From: JAPUME01 sp964605715
GTDB lineage: Bacteria > Acidobacteriota > Terriglobia > UBA7540 > JAPUME01
DNA: 30,107 nucleotides
Assembly (NCBI GenBank): GCA_964605715.1
Contig: CAZSDV010000026.1
Span: 1-30,107 of the forward strand
Reading direction: 5' to 3'
Shown here in pieces: positions 1 to 9,508 of this stretch. A program made the position numbers and the translations under genes. The number at the start of each line of letters is the position of its first letter. The first letter of the stretch is position 1. The notes beneath the pieces are model-generated. The model had not been told where the DNA came from and searched no databases. It saw only the letters and a list, made by a program, of their open reading frames with translations.

Positions 1-493
1 CGTGGTTAATTGCTTCGGTGTGCATTGATTTGATAAAACATAAGTCATCCGCGATTTTTCCAGTGTAAGGGATAAGGTCACTTGCCCAGGCACCACTCTT
101 TCCATGCTGAGAAAAGTTGAAAATTGATGGTGTAACCGGAAAACTTGCTTGGGTCGAACTCATGGTGGTCAGTCGCTGTCCTTGACGCACCGATTCAGGG
201 AGGTCTGCTCCGTATTCTTTTTTTAGTTCTGGTTTGTAATCAAAAAGATCCATCTGAGACGGGGCACCTGATTGGAAAAGATAAATAATACGCTTTGCCT
301 TAGGCGGAAAGTGAGGAAGGCCTGAAAGGGCCCCGTAAGGTTTAACTTCGGAAGAGGAAAGCCTTCCATCTGTTCTGCCACGAAGATCTTTGTCTACAAG
401 GCAAGCTAATGCAGCAGTTCCGAGGGTAAGGCGGCCTAGGCCAAAGAAGTGACGTCTTGTCATCTGGAGCTTATTTTCGACAAAGGGATCCAT
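1..493 (-). CDS. DUF1501 family protein (3' end beyond window)
   Basis: The first 164 codons are visible, read leftward from an ATG at 493-491; the rest lies outside the window. The N-terminus has a twin-arginine-like stretch (TRRHFFGLG, residues 12-20) followed by a hydrophobic segment, as is usual for DUF1501 proteins, which are predicted to be Tat-exported. Next come the family signatures KRIIYLFQSGAPSQMDLFD and a SMHTEAINH segment. DUF1501 proteins resemble the alkaline phosphatase/sulfatase superfamily, but their substrate is unknown. An AAAGGAG ribosome site lies six bases before the ATG, and the upstream DUF1549/DUF1553 gene stops only three bases before it, so the two are surely co-transcribed. 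This gene pair is common in Planctomycetes, Verrucomicrobia and some Acidobacteria, where roles in polymer degradation are suspected but unproven. Confidence 0.9.
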   Translation of the reverse strand, partial: MDPFVENKLQMTRRHFFGLGRLTLGTAALACLVDKDLRGRTDGRLSSSEVKPYGALSGLPHFPPKAKRIIYLFQSGAPSQMDLFDYKPELKKEYGADLPESVRQGQRLTTMSSTQASFPVTPSIFNFSQHGKSGAWASDLIPYTGKIADDLCFIKSMHTEAINH

Positions 494-496
494 TAA

Positions 497-3400
497 TTAC
501 TCCTTTGTGACAATCTCGTCGAGGTTTAAAATCAGGCTAGTGATCATAGTGTAAGCGGCCAACTCCTCGACCTTAATTGATTTGTTGCGCGGGGAGTTTC
601 CTTGTTCTACCAAACGTAAGGCGGCCTCAGAATTACGTTGATACGTTTCTTTGTGGCGATGAAAGCCTTCCAGGAGGATATCAGATTCTCTATCAGTTGG
701 GTATCGCCCTGTTGCCAAGCGAAATGCAATTTGGATACGGTTTTTCGGGTCATTTTTTCCTTCAGTAATAATCCTTTCAGCTAGGACACGTGAAGTCTCC
801 ACGAAGGTAACGTCATTCATTAAGTTTAGTGCCTGGAGGGGAGTGTTAGTGCGTGATTCTCGAACGATACAGGTTTCACGACCTGCAGCATCAAAGGTAA
901 TCATTGAAGGTGGGGGGTTTGTCCGTTTCCAAAAAGTGTACAGGCTTCGTCGGTAAAGATTCTTTCCTTGATCCAGCTGGTAGGTTGCACCATCAGAAAG
1001 CTCTTTCCATAGTCCGGTGGGTTGATATGGTTTAACTGATGGACCGCCAATCTTTTCAAACAGAAGCCCGCTGACTAATAAAGCTTGGTCTCGAATTACT
1101 TCTGCCGGTAATCTGAGGCGTGGGCCCCTTGCAAGGAGGCGATTTTCGGGATCCTTTTGTCGCAATTCTACAGGAAGATGCGATGACTGACGATAGGTGC
1201 TGCTAGTGACGAATATTTTTAGTAAGTTTTTAACATTCCAATCAGTGCGAACAAATTCGGTTGCGAGCCAATCAAGTAGTTTTGGATGTGAAGGTAGGGA
1301 ACCTTGAGAACCAAAATTATCAACTGTTTTAACCAATCCTACACCAAAGATCATTTGCCAGAGGCGGTTTACAGCTACGCGAGAAGTCAGAGGATTTGAT
1401 GTGTCTACAATCCAGCGAGCAAAGTCGAGACGATTTTGAAGGGGGCCACTATACCCACGAGAAAGCACATCTGGAACACCCGGGTTTACTTTGGGCCCTT
1501 TTTGATCGTATGAGCCGCGAATCAGTATGTGTGTTTGAGGTGGGGTTTCGCGTTCCTGCATTACCATTGTAGTTTGGATTTTTCGGAAATATTCCTCTTT
1601 TGCATCTCGAAGATCTAGCATACTTTTGTAGAGTTTTTTGATTGATGCTGGAGCTTTCAGTTCAAGAAAGTAGTTCGTAATCTTATTCCGCTCACCAGGA
1701 GTCCTATCGCCTGAATTTTTAGAAGCAATTTCAGATATTGGAGTGGAGGTAGCAAGAGTTTTTGCTTGACTTGGCAATATCACATCGCCGTAAAGAAAAA
1801 CTTCATCAATGATCCCATAAAACCGGCCTTCTTCTCCATCCCCTGAACCAACACGAAGCGGTTCATCAGTTTTAAAGTCTTGATTTAGTGCATCAAGTGG
1901 GACTAGGAGTTTTTGATTCTTCCCGTTAATATAGATTTTTATTCCATCAGCATACTGGGAACCGTTATAAGTGAATAATATGTGGTGCCAACGGTTAGAG
2001 CTTAGGGTTAGCTCTGTTTTTACTCGGATTGCGTCGTCCAGCCACCTTTGTAGCAACTGAAGGTGAATTTTCCCGTCTTTAAGTTCCAGGCAATAGCCCT
2101 TGCCTTCAAGCTGATCTCCAGACATGCGGGATAAAATAATTCCCCCACGTTTGTCGGTTGGGTATATCCAAGCCCCAGCTGAAAATCTGTCGTGAAAACC
2201 GAAAGCACCAAAATCGCCTGCTTCGAAGAAAAGGTTGCCGTTGAATTTTGGTGCAAAGCCAATTTTTCCAGATACAAATTTTGACACTCCTCCCTTAAAT
2301 CTGCTGCTTGATATAGTTTTCCCAGATTTATTTTTTGGGCCGCTCATTACACCCCCATCAAAGGAAAAGGTTGCAATGAGATGGCGAGGAGGTGTCCAGT
2401 GGATAGATTGAGGGTGTGAAAGTGATTGCTCCCATAAAGCTTTCAAAGATTTAATTTCATCTTCAAGTTGTTTGAATTTTTTAATAGAAGCCGAGAGTTG
2501 CTTTTCCAGGCCTGCTAGACGTTTATTTTGTTGCTGGGTTGGTGCCTTAATTAAGGGGGGAGAATTTCCATATTTTAGAGCTTTTCCTCGCTCTGGGATA
2601 TTATTGAAAAAAGAGTAGAACTGGTAGAATTCTTTTTGGGTTATCGGGTCATATTTGTGATCATGGCATCGAGCACAGCCCATTGTAAGGCCAAGCCATA
2701 CTGTTGAAGTGGCGTCAACTCGGTCAACCACATATTCTACTGCGTATTCTTCAGGTATAATCCCACCTTCACCGTTCCCGCGATGGTTTCGATTAAATCC
2801 AGTGGCAATTATCTCATCGAGCGTTGGGTTTGGTAGCATGTCCCCAGCTAGCTGTTCAACGGTGAACTGATCGAAAGGCATATTTTTGTTGAATGCGTTG
2901 ATTACCCAATCTCGCCACCGCCACATGAAGCGCTCTCCGTCTGTTTGGTAGCCGTTTGTATCGGCATATCGAGCCGCATCAAGCCATTCAGCTGCCATCC
3001 TTTCTCCAAAGCGAGGAGAGGCCAGGAGTTGGTCCACGAATGCGTCGTAGGCCTTTTGTGAAGGATTGCTTAAATATGCGTCAACTTCCTTTGGGGTAGG
3101 GGGTAGTCCAGTAAGGTCAAGTGAAACACGACGAAGTAGCTTGGCATGGTCTGCCTGCTTAGAGGGTGTAAGTTTTTCAGTCTCGAGTCGTTCAAGGATG
3201 AAGTAATCGATTTCGTTTTTAACCCATCTAGTATTTTTTATCTTAGGTAAATTTGGACGATGAGGGGGAAGAAAGGACCAATGCTCTAGCCAAGGAGCAC
3301 CCTGTTTAATCCACAGGCGTATTAAATTAATTTCTTTTTTAGATAGGCTGTAGTCTGAGTAAGGGGGTGGCATCCTCCGAGATTTTTCTTCTGCCGTAAT

Positions 3401-3712
3401 TCGGCGTATTACTTCACTTGAATTTGGATTGCTAGGAACAATAGCATGACGCCCGCCTAAATCCTTGAAGGCCCCCTCCTCGGTGTCAAGTCGCAACTTT
3501 GACATTCTGGTTGCTTCATCTGGTCCGTGACAAGCGAAACATTTGTCAGAAAAGATTGGGCGTATATCTCGACTAAAATCAACCTTGGTGGCTGTTTCTT
3601 GTTTTTTTTGGGGTAAAGCGGGAAATACATAGGGCGCCTCTATCAGAAGAAGCCCAGTCCACGCTAAAAGAATGGCAAATTGAGATGAAAACAATGATGT
3701 GCACCGACCCAT
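497..3712 (-). CDS. PSCyt1-DUF1549-LamG-DUF1553 secreted protein
   Basis: This 1071-residue protein has an N-terminal hydrophobic export or anchor segment (about 10-32). A planctomycete-type cytochrome C domain follows, with haem motif CFACH (C58, C61, H62) and a probable Met ligand in the RRMPP motif near 114. DUF1549 spans about 165-370 and carries a second CxxCH (C346-H350, CARCHDHKYDP). A short coiled coil (395-428) precedes a LamG/concanavalin-like domain (about 445-660, with SAGAWIYP and RWHHILFTYNG), and DUF1553 fills about 745-1050. The order is the standard one for this family, with LamG inserted between the two DUFs. Two possible c-type haem sites suggest an extracytoplasmic redox role, perhaps with glycan binding by LamG; this is inference. 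The start ATG at 3712 has GGAGG eight bases upstream. The protein is complete and is followed at once by the DUF1501 gene. Confidence 0.93.
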   Translation of the reverse strand: MGRCTSLFSSQFAILLAWTGLLLIEAPYVFPALPQKKQETATKVDFSRDIRPIFSDKCFACHGPDEATRMSKLRLDTEEGAFKDLGGRHAIVPSNPNSSEVIRRITAEEKSRRMPPPYSDYSLSKKEINLIRLWIKQGAPWLEHWSFLPPHRPNLPKIKNTRWVKNEIDYFILERLETEKLTPSKQADHAKLLRRVSLDLTGLPPTPKEVDAYLSNPSQKAYDAFVDQLLASPRFGERMAAEWLDAARYADTNGYQTDGERFMWRWRDWVINAFNKNMPFDQFTVEQLAGDMLPNPTLDEIIATGFNRNHRGNGEGGIIPEEYAVEYVVDRVDATSTVWLGLTMGCARCHDHKYDPITQKEFYQFYSFFNNIPERGKALKYGNSPPLIKAPTQQQNKRLAGLEKQLSASIKKFKQLEDEIKSLKALWEQSLSHPQSIHWTPPRHLIATFSFDGGVMSGPKNKSGKTISSSRFKGGVSKFVSGKIGFAPKFNGNLFFEAGDFGAFGFHDRFSAGAWIYPTDKRGGIILSRMSGDQLEGKGYCLELKDGKIHLQLLQRWLDDAIRVKTELTLSSNRWHHILFTYNGSQYADGIKIYINGKNQKLLVPLDALNQDFKTDEPLRVGSGDGEEGRFYGIIDEVFLYGDVILPSQAKTLATSTPISEIASKNSGDRTPGERNKITNYFLELKAPASIKKLYKSMLDLRDAKEEYFRKIQTTMVMQERETPPQTHILIRGSYDQKGPKVNPGVPDVLSRGYSGPLQNRLDFARWIVDTSNPLTSRVAVNRLWQMIFGVGLVKTVDNFGSQGSLPSHPKLLDWLATEFVRTDWNVKNLLKIFVTSSTYRQSSHLPVELRQKDPENRLLARGPRLRLPAEVIRDQALLVSGLLFEKIGGPSVKPYQPTGLWKELSDGATYQLDQGKNLYRRSLYTFWKRTNPPPSMITFDAAGRETCIVRESRTNTPLQALNLMNDVTFVETSRVLAERIITEGKNDPKNRIQIAFRLATGRYPTDRESDILLEGFHRHKETYQRNSEAALRLVEQGNSPRNKSIKVEELAAYTMITSLILNLDEIVTKE

Positions 3713-3936
3713 TTACGGTTTTCCTCCAGAACTCTTACATCTGGTGCGTTCCTGAACATAATAATACGCTATTCCTCCATCTGTTCCAAGCTAACATTAA
3801 CCGCAATACCAGGGTATGGATTGGTATTTTCCAGGTCTAATAGGAAAAGATTGCACTGAAGGTCTATTTGGAAATTCTTAATAATAATATATTGAAAGAT
3901 TTGTAAATTTCTGTTTTCAGTCATTTGTTTTTGTTT

Positions 3937-3945
3937 TGATATAAT
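3937..3945 (+). promoter_or_regulatory. Extended -10 promoter for argS
   Basis: The sequence TGATATAAT is a perfect extended -10 element (TGn plus TATAAT at 3940-3945). The best -35 candidate, TTCAGT at 3916-3921, is weak, which fits extended -10 promoters. The start of transcription would lie near 3952, about 25 bases before the argS TTG. Confidence 0.6.
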
Positions 3946-3976
3946 GAATAACGCACGCATTATTTGAGGAGAGAAC

Positions 3977-5992
3977 TTGCTTACATTAATACACAAACGA
4001 ATAAAGGAAAAGATCACTCAAGTAATTCAAAAAACCTTTGATGTGTCACTGGATTCCCTTGTTCTTAACACCCCGCCCGAGATTAACCTTGGTGATGTTT
4101 CTACTCCTGTCTGTTTTGAGTTAGCAAAGATGCTTCGTAGGCCTCCTCGAAAAATTGCAGAAGAAATAGCAAAAAATGTTCTTCCAGTCGAAGGAGTTGC
4201 TGAGATTCGGATAGCTGGAGCCGGGTATCTAAACATCTACCTTGATCGTTCTCATGTGGCAGCAGGCAGTTTCGGTTGTCGAGATTTGCCTATTACTAGT
4301 TCCGATAAAGTTAATGCGAGAGGGAAGGCTATCGTTGAACATACAAGCATTAACCCAAACAAGGCAGCCCACATTGGGCACCTTCGAAACGCCTTGCTAG
4401 GGGATTCATTGGTTCGTCTTCTTCGCCACATTGGAAGAAACGTAGAAGTGCAGAACTACATCGATGATACAGGAGTCCAAGTTGCCGATGTAGTTGTAGG
4501 TTTTGTCCATTTAGAGAAAAGATCCCCTGAAGAAGTTTCACAAATGGTAAATGATGATGATGTTCCATTTGATTATTTTTGTTGGGATCTTTATGCACGT
4601 GTTTCTAAGTTTTACGAAGAGGATGAAAGTCGCCTAATTTTGAGGAGTGAAACCTTGGAGGCGGTAGAGGGGGGGAGTGGGGACTTAGCTCTCATGGCCC
4701 GATTAATTTCTGATGGTATTCTTAAAAAGCATATTAAAACAATGCAACGGCTAGATATTCAATACGACCTATTGGCACAGGAAAGTGAGATATTGCGCCT
4801 AGAATTTTGGAAAAAATCCTTTGAATTACTTAAAAATTCTGGCGCGTTAAAATTTGAAGATTCAGGGAAAAATAAAGGCTGTTGGGTTATGGCCTTGAGC
4901 GCAGGCCAGGGAACCCCATCAAGCAGAGAACGAGAAAACGGGAGTTCAAGGGTAGACGACGAGGTGAAGATTGTTGTCCGGTCAAATGGGACCGTAACTT
5001 ATGTCGGTAAGGACATTGCTTACCATCTTTGGAAATTTGGCTTATTAGAATGTGATTTTACTTATGAACGTGCTCACCGGTATAAGTCAGGTCATGAGGT
5101 GTGGAAAACCTCTCCATCGATTTCTAAGGGTGCCCCTTCATTTGGAACTGCAGAAGAAGTTTATACGGTCATTGATCGCCGGCAGTCCTACCTGCAAGGT
5201 ATAGTTGCTTCCGGGATGGATGCCATTGGATTTTCCAATCAATCTAAGAACCTCCACCATATAGCGTATGAAATTGTTGGCCTATCGCATCGCTGCACTA
5301 AGGAAATGGGGATTATCCTTGATCAAGACCAAAAAAGGAGATCTTACGTTGAGGTTTCGGGGAGAAAGGGCTTAGGGGTAAAAGCAGATGACCTAATAGA
5401 CAGGATTATTGCGGAAGCTCTTCGGGAAGTGAAGGCCCGAAACAAGGAGATTCCCGCTTCCAAGCAGGTTGAGATAGCTACCGATGTTGGTATTGGAGCA
5501 CTTCGGTATTTTTTATTAAAGTACACAAGGAATTCTCTCATCGTTTTTGATTTTCACGACGCCTTATCTTTTGAGGGTGAGACTGGCCCTTACTTGCAAT
5601 ATACGGTTGTTAGAGCTCGAAACATCTTTCGAAAGTATGGAGATTTGAATCCTCAGTTCCATCTTGAAGACCTCGAGAAGTTAGCTACAAAAGATCTGTT
5701 CGCGCAGTTCCTTGATGGGCCAAGCGGAGATTCCTTTTGGGAAGTTTTATCTCTAAGCCTTCAGGTAGATTTAGTGGCAGAGCACGCCGTAAATTCTCTG
5801 GACCCATCTAATTTTGCGAAGTTTGCCTTTAGGCTTGCCCAAGCCTTTAATAATTTCTATCATCGCTGCCATGTTTTGGCTGAAAAAGATAAAGATCGAC
5901 AGCTCTTTTTGCTTTCTGTTGTGTATATTACCTCTACTAATCTAGCAAGAGTTCTTGATCTGCTTGGAATTAGGGTCCCAGAAAAAATGTAG
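3977..5992 (+). CDS. argS: Arginine-tRNA ligase
   Basis: This is a class I aminoacyl-tRNA synthetase that charges tRNA-Arg in the cytoplasm. The 671 residues show the N-terminal Add1/tRNA-binding domain (about 1-90, with LGDVSTPVCFELAK), the HIGH motif at 132-135 inside NPNKAAHIGHLRNALLGD, and the NYIDDTGVQVAD core. A KMSKS-equivalent region lies around SGRKG (461-465), and the C-terminal DALR anticodon-binding domain includes TGPYLQYTVVRARNI (from about 536). There is an insertion of about 30 residues rich in charged residues around 305-330; I cannot say whether it is lineage-specific. The start is TTG, chosen because GAGGAG (3966-3971) lies five bases upstream and no ATG fits. It is monocistronic, with its own promoter, and converges on the trkA-like gene. 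Confidence 0.96.
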   Translation: MLTLIHKRIKEKITQVIQKTFDVSLDSLVLNTPPEINLGDVSTPVCFELAKMLRRPPRKIAEEIAKNVLPVEGVAEIRIAGAGYLNIYLDRSHVAAGSFGCRDLPITSSDKVNARGKAIVEHTSINPNKAAHIGHLRNALLGDSLVRLLRHIGRNVEVQNYIDDTGVQVADVVVGFVHLEKRSPEEVSQMVNDDDVPFDYFCWDLYARVSKFYEEDESRLILRSETLEAVEGGSGDLALMARLISDGILKKHIKTMQRLDIQYDLLAQESEILRLEFWKKSFELLKNSGALKFEDSGKNKGCWVMALSAGQGTPSSRERENGSSRVDDEVKIVVRSNGTVTYVGKDIAYHLWKFGLLECDFTYERAHRYKSGHEVWKTSPSISKGAPSFGTAEEVYTVIDRRQSYLQGIVASGMDAIGFSNQSKNLHHIAYEIVGLSHRCTKEMGIILDQDQKRRSYVEVSGRKGLGVKADDLIDRIIAEALREVKARNKEIPASKQVEIATDVGIGALRYFLLKYTRNSLIVFDFHDALSFEGETGPYLQYTVVRARNIFRKYGDLNPQFHLEDLEKLATKDLFAQFLDGPSGDSFWEVLSLSLQVDLVAEHAVNSLDPSNFAKFAFRLAQAFNNFYHRCHVLAEKDKDRQLFLLSVVYITSTNLARVLDLLGIRVPEKM

Positions 5993-6171
5993 GTTAACCG
6001 ATGGGTGGTGATTGGGGTTGTGGGCAGAATCTTTTTTGATCTTGGAGACTACGCGAGTGTGGTTCTCTGTTAATATTTTTCATCTCTAATTTTGGAATTT
6101 ATATATTTAGTAATTAAGTTCTCCAGTGTTGTAAAGTCATTTCAATTTCAAAAGTAGGACAGCTTGATGCT

Positions 6172-6199
6172 TGATTAAGACAAAAAGATAACTTAATCA
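6172..6199. other. 8-bp inverted repeat between argS and trkA-like gene
   Basis: TGATTAAG (6172-6179) and CTTAATCA (6192-6199) are perfect complements separated by 12 bases. The right arm contains the stop codon of the leftward trkA-like gene. The stem is AT-rich and has no clean T-run after it on either strand, so it is only a weak candidate for a bidirectional terminator. Confidence 0.35.
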
Positions 6200-7350
6200 G
6201 GAAACAAGAGTTTCTTAAATTCCTCCTCTCTTCTCCGCTGAATCATTGCCAAAATAGTATCATCTTTGTTGAATGTTGTGTCTTCACGCAGTAAAATTGT
6301 TTCCCCCCTTCGCACGATTGCAACAATGTTGCAATCCTTGGGCAAAGAAATATCCTTTAGCTGGTTTCCGGTTAACGGGCAAGCGTACTCTAATTTAAAC
6401 TCAATGAGCTCCATTCCGCATGCATGTAAATCAAGCAGAGTTCGAAATTTAGAAGTTGGCAGCTCGTTTTCAATTACATTAGTTATTATGGCTGTCGAGC
6501 TGACCGTTGTGTCAACACCAAGACGACGCATTACAGTCTCATTTTTTGGATTTTTCACCCTCGCGACCGTTTTTGGAACACCAAAGCGAAACTTTGCTAC
6601 TTGGCATGCAATTAGATTATCTTGATCATGGTTGGTTACTGAACACAAGATGTTTGCACGACTTGCGCCTACTTTTTCCAGGGTGGCTGGGGCGGAGCCA
6701 TCTCCTATTATTACTGGGCAGTCAATTTGCTGAGAAACCAAATCATATACAGAGGGGTCGCTTTCAATGATAGTTACTTCGTGGCCTCCTCGCAATAAAT
6801 CACGAGCTAAATAGAACCCTACCAGTCCACCACCAACTATGATGATGTAAAAAGATCCGTCGTGGGCTTCGATCGACCTGACCTTTACCCGTGGTGGGGG
6901 TGAATCAATGGGAGTTTTCATAATTTGGGAAACTGCCTGTCCAGTTGGGGTCAAACCTTCTAGCCAGGTAGACAGAATTTGAGCCCCTGCCACGGTTAAC
7001 GGTAAACCCTCAATACCTAATTCATGAAAACTAGCTTCTCTCTCAGGGTCGTAAATAATAGCTAAGACTTTGGGAACATTAAAAATTACCTTAGCAATTT
7101 GAGCAATCATCAAATTAGTATTCTCGTCTCGTGTCAGGGCTAACAGCACGTCAGTTTTTTCGGCACCAGCTTCACGTAACAAATCTTCATCGATGGCATT
7201 TCCTGACAGAAATTGAATCCTCGATTCCTTTGAGGGATTCTCAAAAATATTGCCTTCTCTGTCGATGACTGTTAATTCGTGAATATTGGTATCTACCCGT
7301 TCAACGAACTTACGCCCTACTCGGCCATAACCGATTACAATTATCTTCAT
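6193..7350 (-). CDS. TrkA-like NAD-binding RCK regulator of K+ transport
   Basis: This is a predicted cytoplasmic regulatory subunit of a potassium channel or Trk/Ktr system. The 385 residues hold two Rossmann RCK_N domains: GYGRVG (7-12) with an acidic strand end VIDRE, and GGGLVG (173-178) with ESDPS. A C-terminal RCK_C/TrkA_C domain follows (about 310-385). E. coli TrkA alternates N-C-N-C, whereas here the segment between the two N domains looks short and poorly matches an RCK_C. The start is the ATG at 7350, which overlaps the pepA stop as TGATG and has AAGGA about eight bases upstream. A TTG one codon earlier is possible but less likely. No TrkH/KtrB membrane subunit is in the window. 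The overlap implies translational coupling to pepA. Confidence 0.85.
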   Translation of the reverse strand: MKIIVIGYGRVGRKFVERVDTNIHELTVIDREGNIFENPSKESRIQFLSGNAIDEDLLREAGAEKTDVLLALTRDENTNLMIAQIAKVIFNVPKVLAIIYDPEREASFHELGIEGLPLTVAGAQILSTWLEGLTPTGQAVSQIMKTPIDSPPPRVKVRSIEAHDGSFYIIIVGGGLVGFYLARDLLRGGHEVTIIESDPSVYDLVSQQIDCPVIIGDGSAPATLEKVGASRANILCSVTNHDQDNLIACQVAKFRFGVPKTVARVKNPKNETVMRRLGVDTTVSSTAIITNVIENELPTSKFRTLLDLHACGMELIEFKLEYACPLTGNQLKDISLPKDCNIVAIVRRGETILLREDTTFNKDDTILAMIQRRREEEFKKLLFPD

Positions 7351-8855
7351 CAAAGGTCCTTTGTTTCAAAATTCATTAATAGCTGAATTAGAGTTGGTAC
7401 GCCAACGCCGGTTGCCCCTTTTGACATGAAGGGAGATTCTTTATTTGTCCAACGTGTTCCTGCAATGTCAAGGTGGAGCCAGGGAGTTTCTTCAGCGAAT
7501 TCTCCTATAAACATTGCCGCAGTAATTGCCCCCCCGTACCGACCGCCGGTATTAGCTAGATCAGCTATTACGCTTTTGTATTGTGGGCGATATTCGTTGT
7601 CAACGGGTAATTGCCAAAATTTTTCTCCAGCCTTGCGAGATGCATTAAGAGTTTTATTGACCCAGTCTTGGTCCCAACCAAAAACTCCCGTTGTAATGTC
7701 CCCTAAAGCAACCACGACTGCACCGGTTAATGTCGCTGCATCAATTAGGTGCGTGCATCCAATTTGTCGAGCATAGGTCAGCGCGTCTGCCAATAGGAGG
7801 CGTCCTTCTGCGTCAGTGTTTAGTATTTCAATGGTTTTACCTGACATGGATGTGTGAATGTCGCCTGGCTTTTGTGCTCTCCCGCTTGGTAGATTTTCAG
7901 CAGCAGGAATAACCGCGATAATCCGAATGTTAGGTTTTAGTTGGGAGATTGCTCGCATTACCGCAAGCATTGTGGCCGCTCCTGCCATATCTGTTTTCAT
8001 TTCATGCATGGAGTTACTTGGCTTGATCGAGATTCCTCCGCTGTCAAATGTTACCCCTTTTCCAATCAAGCCGATTACTGGCTGTTTCGGAGACTTTTTA
8101 GGTTCATATTTTACAGTGATTAATCTAAGTGGTTCATCGGATCCCTGAGCAACTGAATAGAATGCACCCATCTTAAGTTCCTGGACTTTTTCTGGACCTA
8201 AGACTTCCACGTCAAGAGTTGAATTTGCAAACAAGGACTGGGTTTCTTCAGCAAGCGTTGTGGGGGTTAAGATGTTAGAGGGTTCGTTGACTAATTTTCG
8301 AGCCCAGTTCCGGGCTTTCCCAATGATACAGCCAGTCTCAATCTGCTTTTGGGCGTCATCCTTACGGATATCCTTTGTAGGGAGCAAAAGGACTCGAGAT
8401 ATGGCAGGATTAGAGGAATTGTTGACTTTGGTTTGGTAGCTGCTAACGTCAAAGTCAGCCAGAAAAATACCTTCCGTTGCGAGTTGAAAAGAAGGAACCA
8501 GTTCATTTTGTTGCTCAACCAACCAGGCGAATTCATTGATTCCTCGTTTTCGAAGGAATCGCGAGGCGGTTCCTGCTAATTGTCGAGCTAAAATAATGTC
8601 AAAAAATTTCTTTTTTCCAGCTCCTACGATTAGAAGGCGGTCGGCGGATAACCCTTGTGGTTTGTGCAGGAGGGTGAGTTCAAATGATTTTCCAGTTATC
8701 TCACCTGAGTTTTTTAGTTGGATTAATTGTTCTTTGGTTATCGAGGGAAGCGAGGAAGCAGGATCATCTTCAAAGGGGTGATCCTCGAAAATAAAAACGC
8801 CAACTGCAAGAATATTTATGTGGTCAACGGATTCAGTGTAAAATTCTATTTCCAA
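7350..8855 (-). CDS. pepA: Leucyl aminopeptidase (M17)
   Basis: This cytosolic di-metal aminopeptidase removes N-terminal residues from peptides. The 501 residues match the family length. The N-terminal macro-like domain covers about 1-165 and the catalytic domain about 170-495. Metal and catalytic residues are all present: K266 and D271 in GKGVTFDSGG, D289 in KTDMAG, and the NTDAEGR signature at 346-352 (D348, E350, R352). It lies 48 bases downstream of smpB and overlaps the trkA-like gene by one base, so the three genes probably form one transcript. Some M17 enzymes also bind DNA as regulators (E. coli PepA in Xer recombination and carAB control); nothing here shows whether this one does. 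Confidence 0.95.
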   Translation of the reverse strand: MEIEFYTESVDHINILAVGVFIFEDHPFEDDPASSLPSITKEQLIQLKNSGEITGKSFELTLLHKPQGLSADRLLIVGAGKKKFFDIILARQLAGTASRFLRKRGINEFAWLVEQQNELVPSFQLATEGIFLADFDVSSYQTKVNNSSNPAISRVLLLPTKDIRKDDAQKQIETGCIIGKARNWARKLVNEPSNILTPTTLAEETQSLFANSTLDVEVLGPEKVQELKMGAFYSVAQGSDEPLRLITVKYEPKKSPKQPVIGLIGKGVTFDSGGISIKPSNSMHEMKTDMAGAATMLAVMRAISQLKPNIRIIAVIPAAENLPSGRAQKPGDIHTSMSGKTIEILNTDAEGRLLLADALTYARQIGCTHLIDAATLTGAVVVALGDITTGVFGWDQDWVNKTLNASRKAGEKFWQLPVDNEYRPQYKSVIADLANTGGRYGGAITAAMFIGEFAEETPWLHLDIAGTRWTNKESPFMSKGATGVGVPTLIQLLMNFETKDL

Positions 8856-8903
8856 AATTAATCCTTTCTGTTGCTAAAGAAATTTTTAAAGATAATGTAA
8901 AAT

Positions 8904-9383
8904 TCATTGCTTTTGGTGTTCGCGCATTGCTTGTTCTGCTTCACGATCAATCGTTTTTCTTCGAAGCATTTCCCGTTTGTCGTGAACGTTTTTCCCTTTA
9001 GCTAGAGCGATTTCACATTTTACGAAGTTTTTTTTCAGGTAAAGTTGCGTAGGGATTAGGGTGAACCCCCTTTCACGAGTCTTTCCGTAAAGGCGGCGAA
9101 TTTCAGTTTTGTGCATGAGGAGCTTTTTTATGCGTAGAGCCTCATGGTTAAAGCGGCCTGCAGCGAGATATGGGGTAACATGGCAATTGTAAAGCCATGC
9201 CTCATTGTTCTTGATCAATGCGTAGCTCTCACGAAGACTAACCTTGCCTTCTCTGATTGTTTTTACTTCGGTCCCTGTTAACTTGATTCCGGCTTCAAAT
9301 CGCTCTAGAAGGTGATAATAGTGCGGAGCCTGGGGGTTGCGCGCTAAAATTGGTGGCCCAGAGCTAAGCTTTGGCTTCGACAT
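8904..9383 (-). CDS. smpB: SsrA-binding protein SmpB
   Basis: SmpB binds tmRNA and the ribosome A site to rescue stalled ribosomes. The family features are clear: an N-terminal NPQAPHYYHLLERFEAGIKL region, the LTGTEVKTIREGKVSLRESY core, KKLLMHK, and the basic C-terminal tail (KGKNVHDKREMLRRKTIDREAE) that mimics the tRNA anticodon arm. I chose the ATG at 9383, giving 159 residues starting MSKPKLSSG, the usual family N-terminus. A GTG at 9404 would add seven residues and has AGGAG upstream, though at a long spacing of about 12 bases. It is the first gene of the smpB-pepA-trkA group. The tmRNA gene itself is not in this window. Confidence 0.95.
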   Translation of the reverse strand: MSKPKLSSGPPILARNPQAPHYYHLLERFEAGIKLTGTEVKTIREGKVSLRESYALIKNNEAWLYNCHVTPYLAAGRFNHEALRIKKLLMHKTEIRRLYGKTRERGFTLIPTQLYLKKNFVKCEIALAKGKNVHDKREMLRRKTIDREAEQAMREHQKQ

Positions 9384-9508
9384 GGCGAGGACCCTTAAAA
9401 CCACAGAAATAGGTATCTCCTGTAACTGTCATCGTAGCACAGGGACCTGCTAGAATTACAGGGTCAGAATTTTCCAAACGATAAGAAATAAATTTGAGGA
9501 GCGTTAAT

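Noticed and set aside
3769..4017. 82-codon minus-strand open frame upstream of argS
   Set aside because: It overlaps the argS promoter and start region and has no recognisable features.
6266..6770. Two plus-strand open frames of 119 and 87 codons
   Set aside because: Both are antisense to the TrkA-like gene, which has clear RCK motifs.
7426..8781. Several plus-strand open frames of 60-116 codons
   Set aside because: All are antisense shadows of pepA.
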